Source: Hyperoodon ampullatus (Eukaryota; Chordata; Mammalia; Artiodactyla; Ziphiidae). Taken from it: DNA of 64,000 nt. This document shows positions 1 through 12,900 of the stretch, in pieces (position 1 is the stretch's first letter; the number at the start of each line of letters is the position of its first letter). The stretch spans positions 203,547,654-203,611,653 of the forward strand of contig OX457056.1 in the NCBI GenBank assembly GCA_949752795.1, in the 5' to 3' direction. A model generated the notes under the pieces. The model was not told the origin of the DNA. It saw only the letters and a list, made by a program, of their open reading frames with translations, and ran no database searches. The position numbers were made by a program, and so were the translations under genes.

Positions 1-54
1 GCGTCCCCTGCATCGGCAGGCGGACTGTCAACCACTGTGCCACCAGGGAAGCCC
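1..54 (-). mobile_element. CHR-type SINE, cut by the window edge
   Basis: GCATCGGCAGGCGGACTGTC to CCACCAGGGAAGCCC is the 5' end of the SINE in reverse orientation. The rest lies outside. Confidence 0.88.
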
Positions 55-869
55 AAGAGAGGCCGCTGTTTGACAGGTGCTGTTTTAGACACTTTCTCTG
101 AAGAAATTTTCATAGCAACCCTGTGAGGCTGGTAGGTATCCCTCTTGTACATTTGAGAAAACAGACTGAACAAGGTTTAAGTGACTTAAGTGGCCAAACA
201 ACAAATAGCTAGTAAGTGTCAGAGCCGGATTTGAATGCCACAGTGCTTCCCGTGAAAGGTAAAGGAGGTTGGCAGGATTGTGGGGGGAGACATCTTGGAG
301 GTGCTTAGAAAAGACTTGATGACAGCTAGAAGGGTAGTTCTGGATTCTCATTAGTCATGGTGCTGAGAGTGCTGGCACTGCAAGGCCATCTGGTTTATCT
401 CTTTGCATAACATGAAAGTCTTTCCTATCTTTTGAAAATCCTCCAGGGGAGAATCCCCTCTCTGTCATTCCATTATTCAACTCCTCTCTGTCTGGAAACC
501 ATAAGCTCCTTCAAACCCTGGGAGAATTAAAGTTGATGTCTTTCCCTCTTCTATCCTGTAGTGGGACTGAGGTTTTTTTTCTTTTCTTTAAAAAAAATTT
601 TTTTTAAGTATAATTAATGTACAATATTATACAAGTTACAGGTGTACGTTACAGTGATTCACAATTTTTAACGGTTATACTCCATTTATAGTTATAATAA
701 AATATTGGCTATATTCCCTGTGTTGTAGGGATTGAGGTTTAAAGTTAAAAGTGAGAGGATGTGTGGGATTATGGGATGGTGGCAACAGTCATGTTTGGTA
801 GTGGATGTTTGTTATGTGTCCCATGACCTTTGACTTTTGAACTTTTGGGAATGCTTTGCCTTCCTCCAG
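55..869 (+). other. PDCD11: PDCD11 intron, upstream end of the window
   Basis: Intronic. It holds an antisense L1 3' fragment at about 580-735 (AAGTATAATTAATGTACAAT, TATTCCCTGTGTTGTA) and nothing else recognised. Confidence 0.7.
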
Positions 870-993
870 CTGCTCACGGGCACTGTGTCCAGCCTGGAAG
901 ACCATGGCTATCTAGTGGACATTGGTGTTAGTGGGGCCAGAGCTTTTCTGCCACTGCAGAAAGCCCAGGAGTACATCCAACAGAAGAACAAAG
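870..993 (+). CDS. PDCD11: PDCD11 window exon 1 (S1 repeat)
   Basis: The acceptor is ttcctccag and the donor is gtaagag. The exon starts in phase 0 and leaves one base. It reads [19 protein letters not shown], a classic S1 opening strand pair, followed by [19 protein letters not shown]. It corresponds to about human residues 188-229. Confidence 0.93.
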
Positions 994-3900
994 GTAAGAG
1001 GAAGAAGAGTGACCAGTCCATGGTAGTGAGGTGGTATATGGGGGGGTTATATTTAAATGCCACTTTGGTGAGTAAAATGCAGAATGCTGACCCTGAAGCA
1101 TGTTTGGCTTTGCTAAAATCAACTGTTAATCTTAGGTGATAGAAAAAGGGAGGTGTGTGAAGGGTCAGGGAGTGGCAGTCTCATTAAGATCTGATGGACC
1201 AGTTTCACTTTTTCTCACTTAGAAGATTCCGCTGAAATTGGGCCCCCGGAGCCTCTGAACCAGTACTCTCCCGCCTTGTTGAGGTTTTCGTATTTTTGTG
1301 TGGTAGTTGATTCCAGATCATTCAGGGTCATTTCACGCCCTTCTTGTAGTTGGTCCCTGAGAAATTGGGAGTATGGGGAGTATTGCATGGTAACTGGGCA
1401 AGTAGGCCATGGATCTCTCAGGTATCACTCGAGCCCAAGTTCAAAGACCTTCTCATAATAGCTATTTTTCATTTTGGGGGCTGGACTTGCAGGTGCTAAA
1501 TTGAAGGTGGGTCAGTACCTGAACTGCCTTATTGAAGAGGTGAAAGGCAACGGAGGAGTTGTTAGTCTGTCTGTTGGTTACTCAGAAGTTTCTGCTGCCA
1601 TTGCTACTGAGGAGCAAAACTGGACCCTCAACAGCTTGTTACCAGGACTGGTAGTCAAAGCCCAGGTACAGAAGGTAAGCCGTTCATTGTTACTACTATT
1701 TTCTAAAATAAAAATAATTTTTATTAAAATTTTTATTAAAATAGTACGTGCACACAGTCTAAAAGAGTGCTGTCCAGTAGGGTAGCCCCTGGTCCCATGT
1801 GACCATTAAGCACTGGAAATGTAGCCAGTACCACGTGTTGAAATGATAATATTTTGCCTATAGTGGGTTAAATAAACTATTAAAATAAATTTCAGCTGTT
1901 TCTTTGTAATTTTTACAGTGTGACTGCTAGGAAACTTAAAATTACATATGTGGCTTATATTTCTCTTGGACAGTGCTGATCTAAAAGGTCAAATAGTATT
2001 AAAAGGCTTATGATGAAGAACGCTCATCCCATCTAACCCCCATCTTTAACTCTTAGCTTATCTTTTGAAATTTACCTCTGTGTTTCGAAGTATAATAATA
2101 AGCTTCTGCTGCATCCTATCACTTTGAGGCATTGAGTTTTAACTTCTTATCAAGGTAGATGAAGTTTTGGCTCTCTTATCCTTACCTTCTCCCAACCTTT
2201 CAACAAAGGAATATTAAAATTTTGGCTAAATCATTATTCAGTGTTTAAATTATATGACTACATAGATATCATTTATTTGCTGGGCTAGATAATATAATTT
2301 GTTTCTTGAACAGCTTTTTTTCCTGGAGTTGCTAATCAGCTTTGTTTTTGTCATTTGCTGAATTCTCTTCCTACCTTTCACTATTTCTTCATACATCCTG
2401 TAGTTATTTTTCTCTCACTATTTTCTGTGTTTTCAAACCCTTTAAATAATCTTTGCTACTTTTTCCCCCTACGCGGAGCCCCTTGTACTGTCATCCGGCT
2501 CCAGTCTGGACTGGTTGCTCTGTAGGGCTCCCTTCCCTGTCATCCCAGATCCTTCCCCACTCTTCTGTATTGGATAGAATCTTCTTTGATTCCATGTATT
2601 CCTCTTTTTTGGTTTACTCACTCATTTTAATGTGTCACATTCGCCAGAAGCACCCTCAGAAAAGTACACGGGAGGTTAATTTCTTCACCTCATGTGTCTT
2701 AAAATTCCCAAGACCGCTCCCACTTTCGATGATTCACTAGGAAGACTCACACCATCAGCATATAGTGGTCCTCACGGCTGTGATTTATTGCAGTGAAAGG
2801 AGGCAAAGCAAAATCAGCAAAGGGAAAAGGCCCATGGAATGAAGTCTGAAAGAAACCAGGCACAAGCCTCCAAGAATCCTCTTCCAGTGGAGTCACATAG
2901 GGTGTATTTAATTCCTCCAGCAGCAGGTTATGACAACATGGGTGAATGTTGTCTACCAGCAAAGCTCATTGAGGGTTTTTATTTGCGGCTGGTCACATAG
3001 GCACCCGCTGCCTGGCATGTACCAAAATTCCTGACTCTCCTAAGGAATTTGAGTGTTTAGCATAAACCATATTGTTTGCACAAATAGTTTAGGTACAGTG
3101 AGCCACTCAGTTCTGAGAGTGGTGGGAACCCTCTTGAAGTCTAAGTTCCCAGACACCAGGCCAGGGCCAACACCGCAAGCATACTTTTCCAAGGATCGCA
3201 GTCTCAGGCCTGCTATGTTAACTGTTTTCTGCACACCTAGTATATCTGAAAATACCTTTATTCTGCTCTAACGTGAGATTGGTAGTTAATCTGGGGTTAG
3301 AATTCTAGGTAAACAATACCTCAGAATTTTGAAGTTCTTGTTCCCATTGTCACCTGGCCTCTACTGCTGTTGAAAAGCCTGATGTTATCTTGATTTCCTT
3401 TTCTTTGTATGTTCAAGGATCTTGTCTTTATCCCTTTCGTTTTAAAATTTCACGATGATGTGCTTTTATATGACTCTCTTTCCATTTATTTGTGCTGACC
3501 TTCTGTAATCCAGAAATGTAGATCCTTAAGTTCTGGGAAAGTTTTCTGTATCACTGTGGGGTTTTTTCTTTTTCCAATTTTTAAGTTGAGATATAATTCA
3601 CATATAGTAAGATTCACCCTTTTAAAGTGTACAGCTTAGTGGTGTTTCAGTGTATTCACAAGGGTGTACAGCTGTCATCACTATTTAATTCCAGAACATT
3701 TTCATCACCCCAGTAAGAAACCCCGTACCCATTGGTTGTCACTCTCCATGCATTCCCTCCCTCAAGCCCCTGGCAACCACGAATCTACTTTTTATCTCTA
3801 GCTTTGCCTGTTGTGGATATTTCATATAAATTGAACCATACAGTATGTAGCCTTTTATGTCTGGTTTCTTGTACTTAGCATGTTTTCAAAGTTCATCCAT

Positions 3901-6900
3901 GTTGTAGCATTTATCAGTGATTCATTCCTTTTTATGGCTGAATAATACTCCATCATATAGAGTTGGTAGACATTTGGGTTGTTTCCACTTTTGTCTTGTT
4001 ATGGGTAATGCTGCTATGAAATTTGTATATAAGTTTTTGTAGGGACATATGTTTTCATTTCTCTTGAGTGTATATCTAGGAGTGGACTTGCTGGGTCATA
4101 TGGTAACTCTGTGTTTTAACTTTCTGAGGAACAGCCAAAGTGGCTGCAACATTTTACATCCCCACCAGCAATATAAGGGTTCAAATTTCGCCACATTCTC
4201 ACAAACACTTATTATTATTCTTTTTATTATAGCCACTCTAGTGGGTGTGGGTGTGAAGTGGTATTTTGTGATTTTGATTTGCGTTTCTCTAATGATTAGT
4301 GATGTTGAGCATCTTTTCATGTGCTTATTGGCCATTTATAAATCTTCCTTGGAGAAATATTGAATCAGAAGTCTTTATCCATTTAAAAGTTAGATTATCT
4401 TTTTAGTGTGAATGGTGTAAGGGTTCTTTGTATCTTCTGGATACTAGCCCCTTATCAGATCTTAAAAAAAATTTTTTTTTAAATAAATTTATTGGGCTTC
4501 CCTGGTGGCGCAGTGGTTGAGAGTCCGCCTGCCGATGCAGGGGACATGGGTTCATGCCCCGGTCTGGGAAGATCCCACATGCCGTGGAGCGGCTGGGCCC
4601 GTGAGCCATGGATGCTGAGCCTGCGCGTCCGGAGCCTGTTGCTCCGCAACGGGAGAGGCCACAACAGTGAGAGGCCCGCGTACCGCAAAAAAAAAAAAAA
4701 TAAATAAATAAAAATAAATAAATTTATTTATTTATTTATTTATTTGGCTGTGTTGGGTCTTCGTTTCTGTGCGAGGGCTTTCTCCAATTGTGGTGAGCAG
4801 GGGCCCCTCTTCATCGCGGTGCGTGGGCCTCTCATTGTCGTGGCCTCTCCCGTTGCGGAGCACGGGCTCCAGATGCGCAGGCTCAGTAGTTGTGGCTCAT
4901 GGGCCTTGTTGCTCCGTAGCATGTGGGATCTTCCCAGACCAGGGCTCGAACCCGTGTCCCCTGCATTGGCAGGCAGATTCTTAACCACTGTGCCACCAGG
5001 GAAGCCCTAAAATTTTTAATATAATTTTCTTTTCTTTTTCTAGAACTCCTATTAGTATGATGTTGGACTTAATGGATCAGTTCTAATTTTCTTATTTTTT
5101 CCTCTCTTCTTTGGTTTGGTACATGCATGTATTTGTCTATATCCTACCTCTGGGAAAGTCTCTCAACTTAAACTTCACATTCTCTATTGAGTTTTTGTTT
5201 TGACTGCCATGTTATGAGAGAGGCACTAAAAAACTGCTGGGAAGTCTGTGTGCCTGGGTGTGACTTGCTGACTGGCTGACTTCCCTGTCAGGGTCAGGAA
5301 CTAGTGGCAACCTCCAGATGTCACTGTTAGAAGTCTCTGGCATGTTAGATTTCTCTGGAAAGGATCTACTGACACCCGAATCAGGAGCATATAAGCCTGG
5401 CTGCCAAAGAGCTAGATGGCAGAAAGGGGCTGGCGGTCTCCATATCTATATATGATAGTCAGAATTTTTCTTAATTCACATTTTCATGGTTTGCACTGTT
5501 CCTGTGTTTTGAGTCTGGTACAGTTTCCCAGAGAATAACTCTCCCATTTTCTGTGGAGATGGGAGAAGGGTGGACCCTATAGTTTTGAGGAGAGGACCTG
5601 GGGATCTGACTTAGTTTCCCTTATTTCAGTCATCTGCCTCCCTGCTCTCTTTTGAGAGGCTTGTCACCTCTACTTTCTTAGCTTTGTGGGGCTCTGTAGG
5701 GTGAATTGCTCCGGTCAGTATCTCCCTCTGGCAAGCATGTGGGTTTTCACCTTCTTAGTCTGAGCACATCACCAAGTTAGCAACAATTTGTCCCAGTTGT
5801 CAGGCTGGCAGTTCCCCGAGGTTCCTTGTGTAAAGCGCCTTCCATCCCATTGGGAAATCCTGAGGGAGGAGGACTGATGTCCTCTCAGGCTCGGGCGCGA
5901 TGAGCTTACTGAATTAAGGAACAGCCAGTGCCAGGAGATGTGCTGCCATTTCATTTTATGGGAAGAAAGATGATAAGGGTTAGCTGGGGGAGGAGAGACA
6001 CACAGTTATCATCATGGATAATGTGGCTTTATGAACAGTCTCATTCCTGGTTCCTTCAGAGAGATGTTTTTCATAACTGATTCTTTTTATTTCTAGGTGA
6101 CTCCATTTGGCCTTACGCTAAAATTCCTCTCGTTCTTCAGTGGCGTGGTTGACTTTATGCACCTGGACCCTAAGAAAGCCAGAACATATTTCTCAAATCA
6201 GCCAGTAAGAAATGTTGCACTTATCTTTTCTGGATTTCAGTTGTGTCTCAACCAGCCATCCAGTGTCACAGCTGCTACAGGCAGGTCCTAGGACTGCATG
6301 TGTACAGGTGTCAGAGGGGTGATGAGGGGAATGAAAAGTGTCTTGGAAGGGCCACAAGAAACTGCCAGTGGTTATTTCTGGGGATTGAGATTAGAGGAGG
6401 AGCCTGTGGAGAAGAAGGCAACTTGTAGTTTTTATTTCATACTCTTTGATTTTTTTTTTCTTGGTAGTAAATCTTTTGCTTTTATAATTTAAAGTGTTCT
6501 AGTAGAGTGTTTAACATAGAACAAGATATATGTTTAAATACACAAATGTAGTTTACAAAGTGCTATAATATAGATTCAATTTTGGAGAAAAAAAGTCTTA
6601 AAAAGTACATCTGGTCAAAATGCTGGCTGATTATGCAATCAGGTGTTAGTGATTAAGTCTGGGTGATTTTTCTACCCTTGTCTAAATATTCAGATTTTCT
6701 GCAATGAACATGGATATTTGGGAAGAAAATCCCAATATATGGTAATCATTGTTTTTTATTAAAAATCCTAAAATGATTTATTTTTTGTTTTTAACAGTAA
6801 CACATACTAATGTAAGCTATAGAGACTGTTGGTTTTTTCTGTTGTTTTATTTTTTTAAGTAAAAGTAGGTTTTCCCACCACCTAGTAATAATATTGTTAA

Positions 6901-9900
6901 TTTTTTGGTGAACCTCTTTCTAGTAATTTTTTTCTCCTTGTAGCCATATTTGTCTGCAGAGTTGAGACATTTTACATGCTATGGCCTTGTGATCAGAGCA
7001 GGCTGTTTCTGGTGTGTTTCAGATGAGCTTCTGATATAGTGATGCCAGTACATGGCTCCTGTTGCATATGTATTATTAGCCTCATGGTGTTGAGGGGACC
7101 CTGGTATATGTTTTCCTGGCCTTGTGTAAGCATTGATTCAGTCGGACATAGTTCCTCTGGGACATTCTGTTTGATTGCACAAGCTGATTTTAGTACTTAC
7201 ATCTATAGCTTGGTCAACACATGGAGAGTCTTGACCCCTGAAAGTCTGCTCCAGGGTGCCTTGTCTCTGGTGTGCCTTGTCTTGCTCATTATGCCCTTTC
7301 CCTTGTCTAGGTACGGGCCTGTGTCCTTTGCGTCCATCCTCGGACTAGAGCTGTACGGCTGAGCCTGCACGCTGTCTTCCTGCAGCCCGGGCGTCCACTC
7401 ACCCGGCTTTCTTGCCAGCAGCTGGGAGCTGTACTGGATGATGTTCCTGTCCAGGGCTTTTTCGGCAAAGCCGGGGCCACCTTCAGGCTGACGGATGGGG
7501 CTCTGGCCTATGCCCGGGTAAGGAGGCTCTTTGTTTCATCACGATCTTATCACCAGAAGGACTTTGGGGACACAAGTTCTTTTCTGCTTCCTTCATCCTT
7601 GGGTATTAGTTTCCTGTTTTTGAATTTCCCCAAACGTGGCAGACAGTTCATAAGGACTAGAACAAGGTCTGTTTGTTATATTAGAGTGCCTTAAGATTGA
7701 CTTGCCTTAATTGATACCTGGTTGATGCTAGGTACAAGAATGAGTTAGGATCTACACCAGGGCTTGGGAAAGTTATTTTAAAGGGCCAGATAGTAAATAT
7801 TTTAGGCTTATGGATCATACAGACTCTGTCCTAACTACTCAGTTTTGTTGTTATAGCCTGAAAGCAGCAAGGACAGTATGTAAATGAAAGGGCACGGCTG
7901 TGGTCTAGTCAAACTTTTACTTACAAATATAGGCACTTAATCGTGAGCTGTAATTTATCGACCCATGATCTAGACTCTTCTCTGACTTTATAGAGAGTCT
8001 GTGGTAGTATAAAGCAGTTCTTTAGTTAGAGCAATTATTTTAACAGGTAATCAGAGTGCTCTTTTTATGGTAGGTGACAAATGTACTGAGTCAACTCCTT
8101 GTCTGATTTAATGTCTGATTGCCTCAGATCTGTTGCTTCTGGCTGGTCCTTAATCACTTGGTACTTTGTAGCTCAGCCATCTCTCCAATTCTAAGAAAGT
8201 CTTCAAACCTGAGACCTTCAAGCCAGGGAACACTCACAAGTGTAGAATCATCGACTACAGCCAAATGGATGAACTGGCTTTGCTCTCTCTGAGGACGTAA
8301 GTCTGTCACTAACTTGTGTGGGGTGTAGAGGTGTGTCTCGTGGCCTTGCTTGGTGAGGGTTTCCTTTCTTGCCAACATGATTTTGGTAGCCCTGAATTTT
8401 AGGCAGCCTCTGTCCTAATTTATTTAATCTTGTATTTGCCTTTTGTTCTAGGTCTGTTATTGAAGCTCAGTTCCTTAGTTATCATGACATCAAACCTGGG
8501 GCCTTGGTAAAGGTAAGATCTCAAGCATATAATTAGATACTCTACGACCTTCAGATAGTCTTTAGTTCACAGGCCAACTGTCAGCTTATTAATCCCCATG
8601 TGAACATGTTTAAAGTCATATTCCTTCTTTTTGCCTGCTAACTGGGATTTCTTTTTCTTCCCTTGGGTAACTTGTAATTAATTTCAAGGTAAGGTCTTGC
8701 TAGTACCACCCCACTACACAGAGGCAGTAGGTCATCAGTCCCGGGATTTGATGGTGTTGATTAGACCAGGTCAAAAGTTAGTTCTTTGATAATTGAGCCA
8801 GCTGGGATATTAGTAAGAAGCCAGTTGCTGCTCCTGTCCAGCCACTTAGCCCCAATTGAGCAGCTCCCCTTTATATGTAGAGTTCATTCCTTAGGAGACA
8901 TAGTCCTCTCCGTTGGATAATGAATTTGTAAGGCAGATAGAAAGAAGATCCTCACACAAAAAGATGTGAAGGTTCTCATAAATAAACCCTACTGCATCCA
9001 GATCACTGTAGGGTATGTGCTTTGTCCCTATGAGATCTGGAATAACAGGCACAGTTACCTCAGGAAGCTGAGCTTCGAAAGAGAGGTGTGAGATGCTTTG
9101 TGGTAAGAAGTATAGGAAAGATATTCTTGAGGCATCATGACATCTTTTCCTAGGGCAAAGTGATGACCATAAAGCCATACGGGATGCTGGTGAAGGTGGG
9201 CAAGCAAATCAGGGCCCTGATACCTCCCATGCACCTGGCCGACATCCTTATGAAGAATCCGGAGAAGAAGTACCGCGCTGGGGATGAGGTCAAGTGCCGG
9301 GTGAGCCTCCTGAAGGGTCTCTGGTGGGGTTTTGGCCATATGGGAAGAGAATGATGCTTCTCAGCTGAAGTTTCTGCCTTTTTCCACAAAGTGACCACAT
9401 AATATCTGCAGTCCTGTGCTTGGCATTGGGAAGAGAAAACTGGGTCCCTTCCCTTGATAATTGTATGGTATAATTGGTAGTTAAAATATCCATACATGAA
9501 GAGAGCAGGCCAGGTGGTTTGGTACAGGCTGTATGCTGTGGTCATATCTCAGAACGGGGAGGTGAGGGTAGGCTGGGGCAGCAAGAATTTTTGATAATCA
9601 ATGATGATCAATATGATCAATAGCAACTACCATGTAACGTGTATTCTGTGCCAGTTGCTGTGCTAGGCACATCGTAACACGCCTTACTTCATTTCATCCT
9701 TAAAATGGCCCTATAAAGGAAGTACTGTTATCCTCATTTTGCAGATGGGGAAATGAAAGCTTAGGAAAGCAGAGTATCTTGCCCAGAGTCACACAGCTAA
9801 TAAATGGCAGAACCAGTTTTCAAATTGAGCTCAATTTGAGCTCAGTTGAGCTCTTATAATGTCTTCTAGATTTCTGGCAGAGGCGGGGCTTGAACTGGAA

Positions 9901-12900
9901 AGGATGGGTAGGATTTAGAAGGTTGAGGAGGAGCAGAGGTTGTGTTAGGCACAGAAATAGCCCAACCAGAGCTGCCAAAACTTGAGCGTTTTATAACAAA
10001 GGCTTGGATGCTGAGAGAGACTTCACAGAGTTGTGAAGATTAAACATGATAATATACAGTGCTTAGGGCCTGGTGTGTGCAGACACTTAGAATGTTGGAT
10101 TTTCTTATTTTCATTTTATTTCATTATGGACTCAACAAAGGTATTGATTACCCATTGGTACAAAGTTTTATAGTGGTGGGGTCAGGAAGTTAGAAATAGA
10201 GGAATTTCTCTGCCCTCGAGGAGATGACTTTTTGAGGAATGAGAGGTGGTTGGCGCACTCAGTCTTAGTTTACAGCTAGTCCACAACACTGTTGAGGGGG
10301 TAAACTGGTTCAGTCATTCATTCTGTTAGATGAGATGCAGCGGTCCAGGAGGGAGAGGGAGTGGAGGCAGAGTAGGAGTAACCGACACAGGACTCTCTGG
10401 AGGTGCACCGGGATGGTGAGTGTTGCTCTAGGCCCAGGAGGGGACTTTTGGGAGGTAGTACATTTGAAATAGAGATAAATGCTCCCTAGGTCATCATTCA
10501 GCAGGAAGCGGGGACGGTCTGCAGCTATTATTCTCAGAGGGAAAGAGATAGCAGGTTTTTAGGGACTGACCATGGCTCTCAGGGGGATGCAGAGACCATC
10601 TCAGTGGCTCTCTTGGTAATGGATGACTTGGTCATGGCCAGTATCCTTTCCCTAGGTTTTGCTTTGTGACCCTGAAGCCAGGAAGCTGATGATGACCCTG
10701 AAGAAAACCCTGGTTGAGTCCAAACTTCCTGCCATTACCAGCTATGCCGATGCTAAGCCTGGTCTGCAGACACACGGCTTTATCCTCAGGGTCAAGGACT
10801 ACGGCTGCGTTGTGAAGTTCTACAATGACGTGCAGGGACTGGTACCCAGGCATGAGCTCAGTGCCGAGTATATCCCTGACCCAGAGAGTGTCTTTTACAC
10901 TGGCCAGGTAACCCTTCCCCTGGATAGGCTCCTACCGTTGGTGACCCCATGAACACAGATTTGAAGGAGTAGGAAGGCTACTTTTTAAGGGTTACAGAAG
11001 AGAGCATGTGGGGTAGCGGGCCTGAGCCAGCTAAGTGGAGGAGATGGAACAGAACAGAGAGAAACCCTCAAGGGGGCTCAATGGATGCTAGCAAACTAAC
11101 GGACCTTAGGCCCTCAACCTAGAAGAAATTAATCTTCACCTGTAATACACTGGTGTCCCTCACATCAGAAATTGTTCTGAGGCCACTATCACCACAAGGG
11201 GGCACTGCCCTACATCTGATGAGTCTGGGTCTGTCTAGGAAAAAATGATTTTTTAAAACTTAGGATTATACCCCAAAATTCATTCATGTCTTTTGTCACC
11301 CGAAAGACTGACTTGTGGGGACTCTGTGTAGCTCTCAGTACGTTTCTCTTCACTGCCTTCTGATCTGATCCAGGGTCTTGGTGAACCACCCAAGGCCTCT
11401 GTGGTGCTGGTGGGGGGCACCTCTCTCCAGGGCCAAGCAGGTATGGTTTCTCACCAGGTGGTGAAGGTTGCAGTGCTGAACTGTGAGCCATCCAAAGAGA
11501 GGATGCTCTTGTCCTTCAAGCTGTCAAGTGATCCCAAGAAAGAATGTGCGGGACACAGTCAGAAGAAAAAAAAAGCCATTACCGCTGGGCAGGTACCTGG
11601 ACTTCTCCAGACAAATTATTTTAGTTATGGTGGTAGAGAGCAGGGCGCCACTGACACCTGGGGTGCTGGAAACCATGCAGGGGGAGGATCAAGGAAGCTA
11701 GATAAGGCTCTGGGGCTGTGTGTCAGAGCAGGTGGACTGTCTAGGAAGGAAAGTGCTGTTACGGTGTGGCTTGTCAGCGGTGTGCTGCTGCTCTCTTTCC
11801 TTTCTGGTCCCTAGGACCAGCCTGCAAAACTGTCTTTCCTTTGGGACCCAGTGGAGGGACCTGGGAGAGGAGTGGTGTGAGCACCAGATGGGTCCTGCTG
11901 TGTGTGCGGGTGTGTGTGCCTGTTGGGTCTTTGGGAGCGTGGGGTGGGGAGTGGGAGAAAGCTGCTTCTCTGATCTCGACCTCTCAGTCATCCCTGGTGC
12001 TGGATATTCGATGCCTCTGATCTCTGCCTGACCCACAGGAGTTGCTCTCTGCTCGAGACAAGCGCTCTTTTTTGTCTTCCTTTTCCCTGAGTAGTTGGTG
12101 GATGTGAAGGTTCTGGAGAAGACCAAGGATGGGCTGCAGGTGGCTGTCCTGCCTCACAACGTCCCCGGCTTCCTTCCCACGCCTCATCTGTCAGACCACG
12201 TCACCAACGGCCCACTGTTGCATAGCTGGCTCCAGGCAGGCGACACCCTTCACAGAGTCCTGTGTCTGAGCGAGGGTGAGGGGCGTGTTGTATCCTTTAC
12301 TGGTCTCTGGGGGGCTGCAGAGGTGGAGGTGTGGGAGCTGTGGGCCCTCGGTGGGGAGGGGGGCACTGGGGAACTCCGGGTCAGGCTCTGCTCTTAGTTG
12401 GAAACTCCATGGGAAATAAGTCGGCCCTCTGACTGCAGAAATACCTCCACAGACCAAACCAGTGGGCAAGCCTGCACTTTGCCTCTGTTCCCCTGCTGGG
12501 CGTTAGAGCAGGATCGAGGTGCTGCTGGCAGATGCTGGTGGTCAGGGCAGAGGGGGAGCCCAGGGTGTTGGGGAGAGGGCCACGTGGCACTCCAGGCCCA
12601 GCGGGACGCTCCCAGTGGCACGTCCAGCCTTCTTGGGGCACTCGGTGCTCACCCCTGAGTTGGAACAGTTAATAAGTACCTGCTGTCCTCTTTTCTCTCC
12701 TCCGCCTCCCCCTGCTGGGATAGAGGTCTCAGAGTATTGCTTTCGGTCTTCGTGTGGGCGCTTAGAAGCAAGACAGTGCTTCCTCTTGCACAATGTAAAA
12801 TCGATTCTCCGTAGAGTGGAGATAGGCAGAGGAGGGGAAATAGGGTTGGTTAGTGTGAAGAGAGGCAGGAGGATGGTGTCACGGCCGATTCAGCTGCCAA

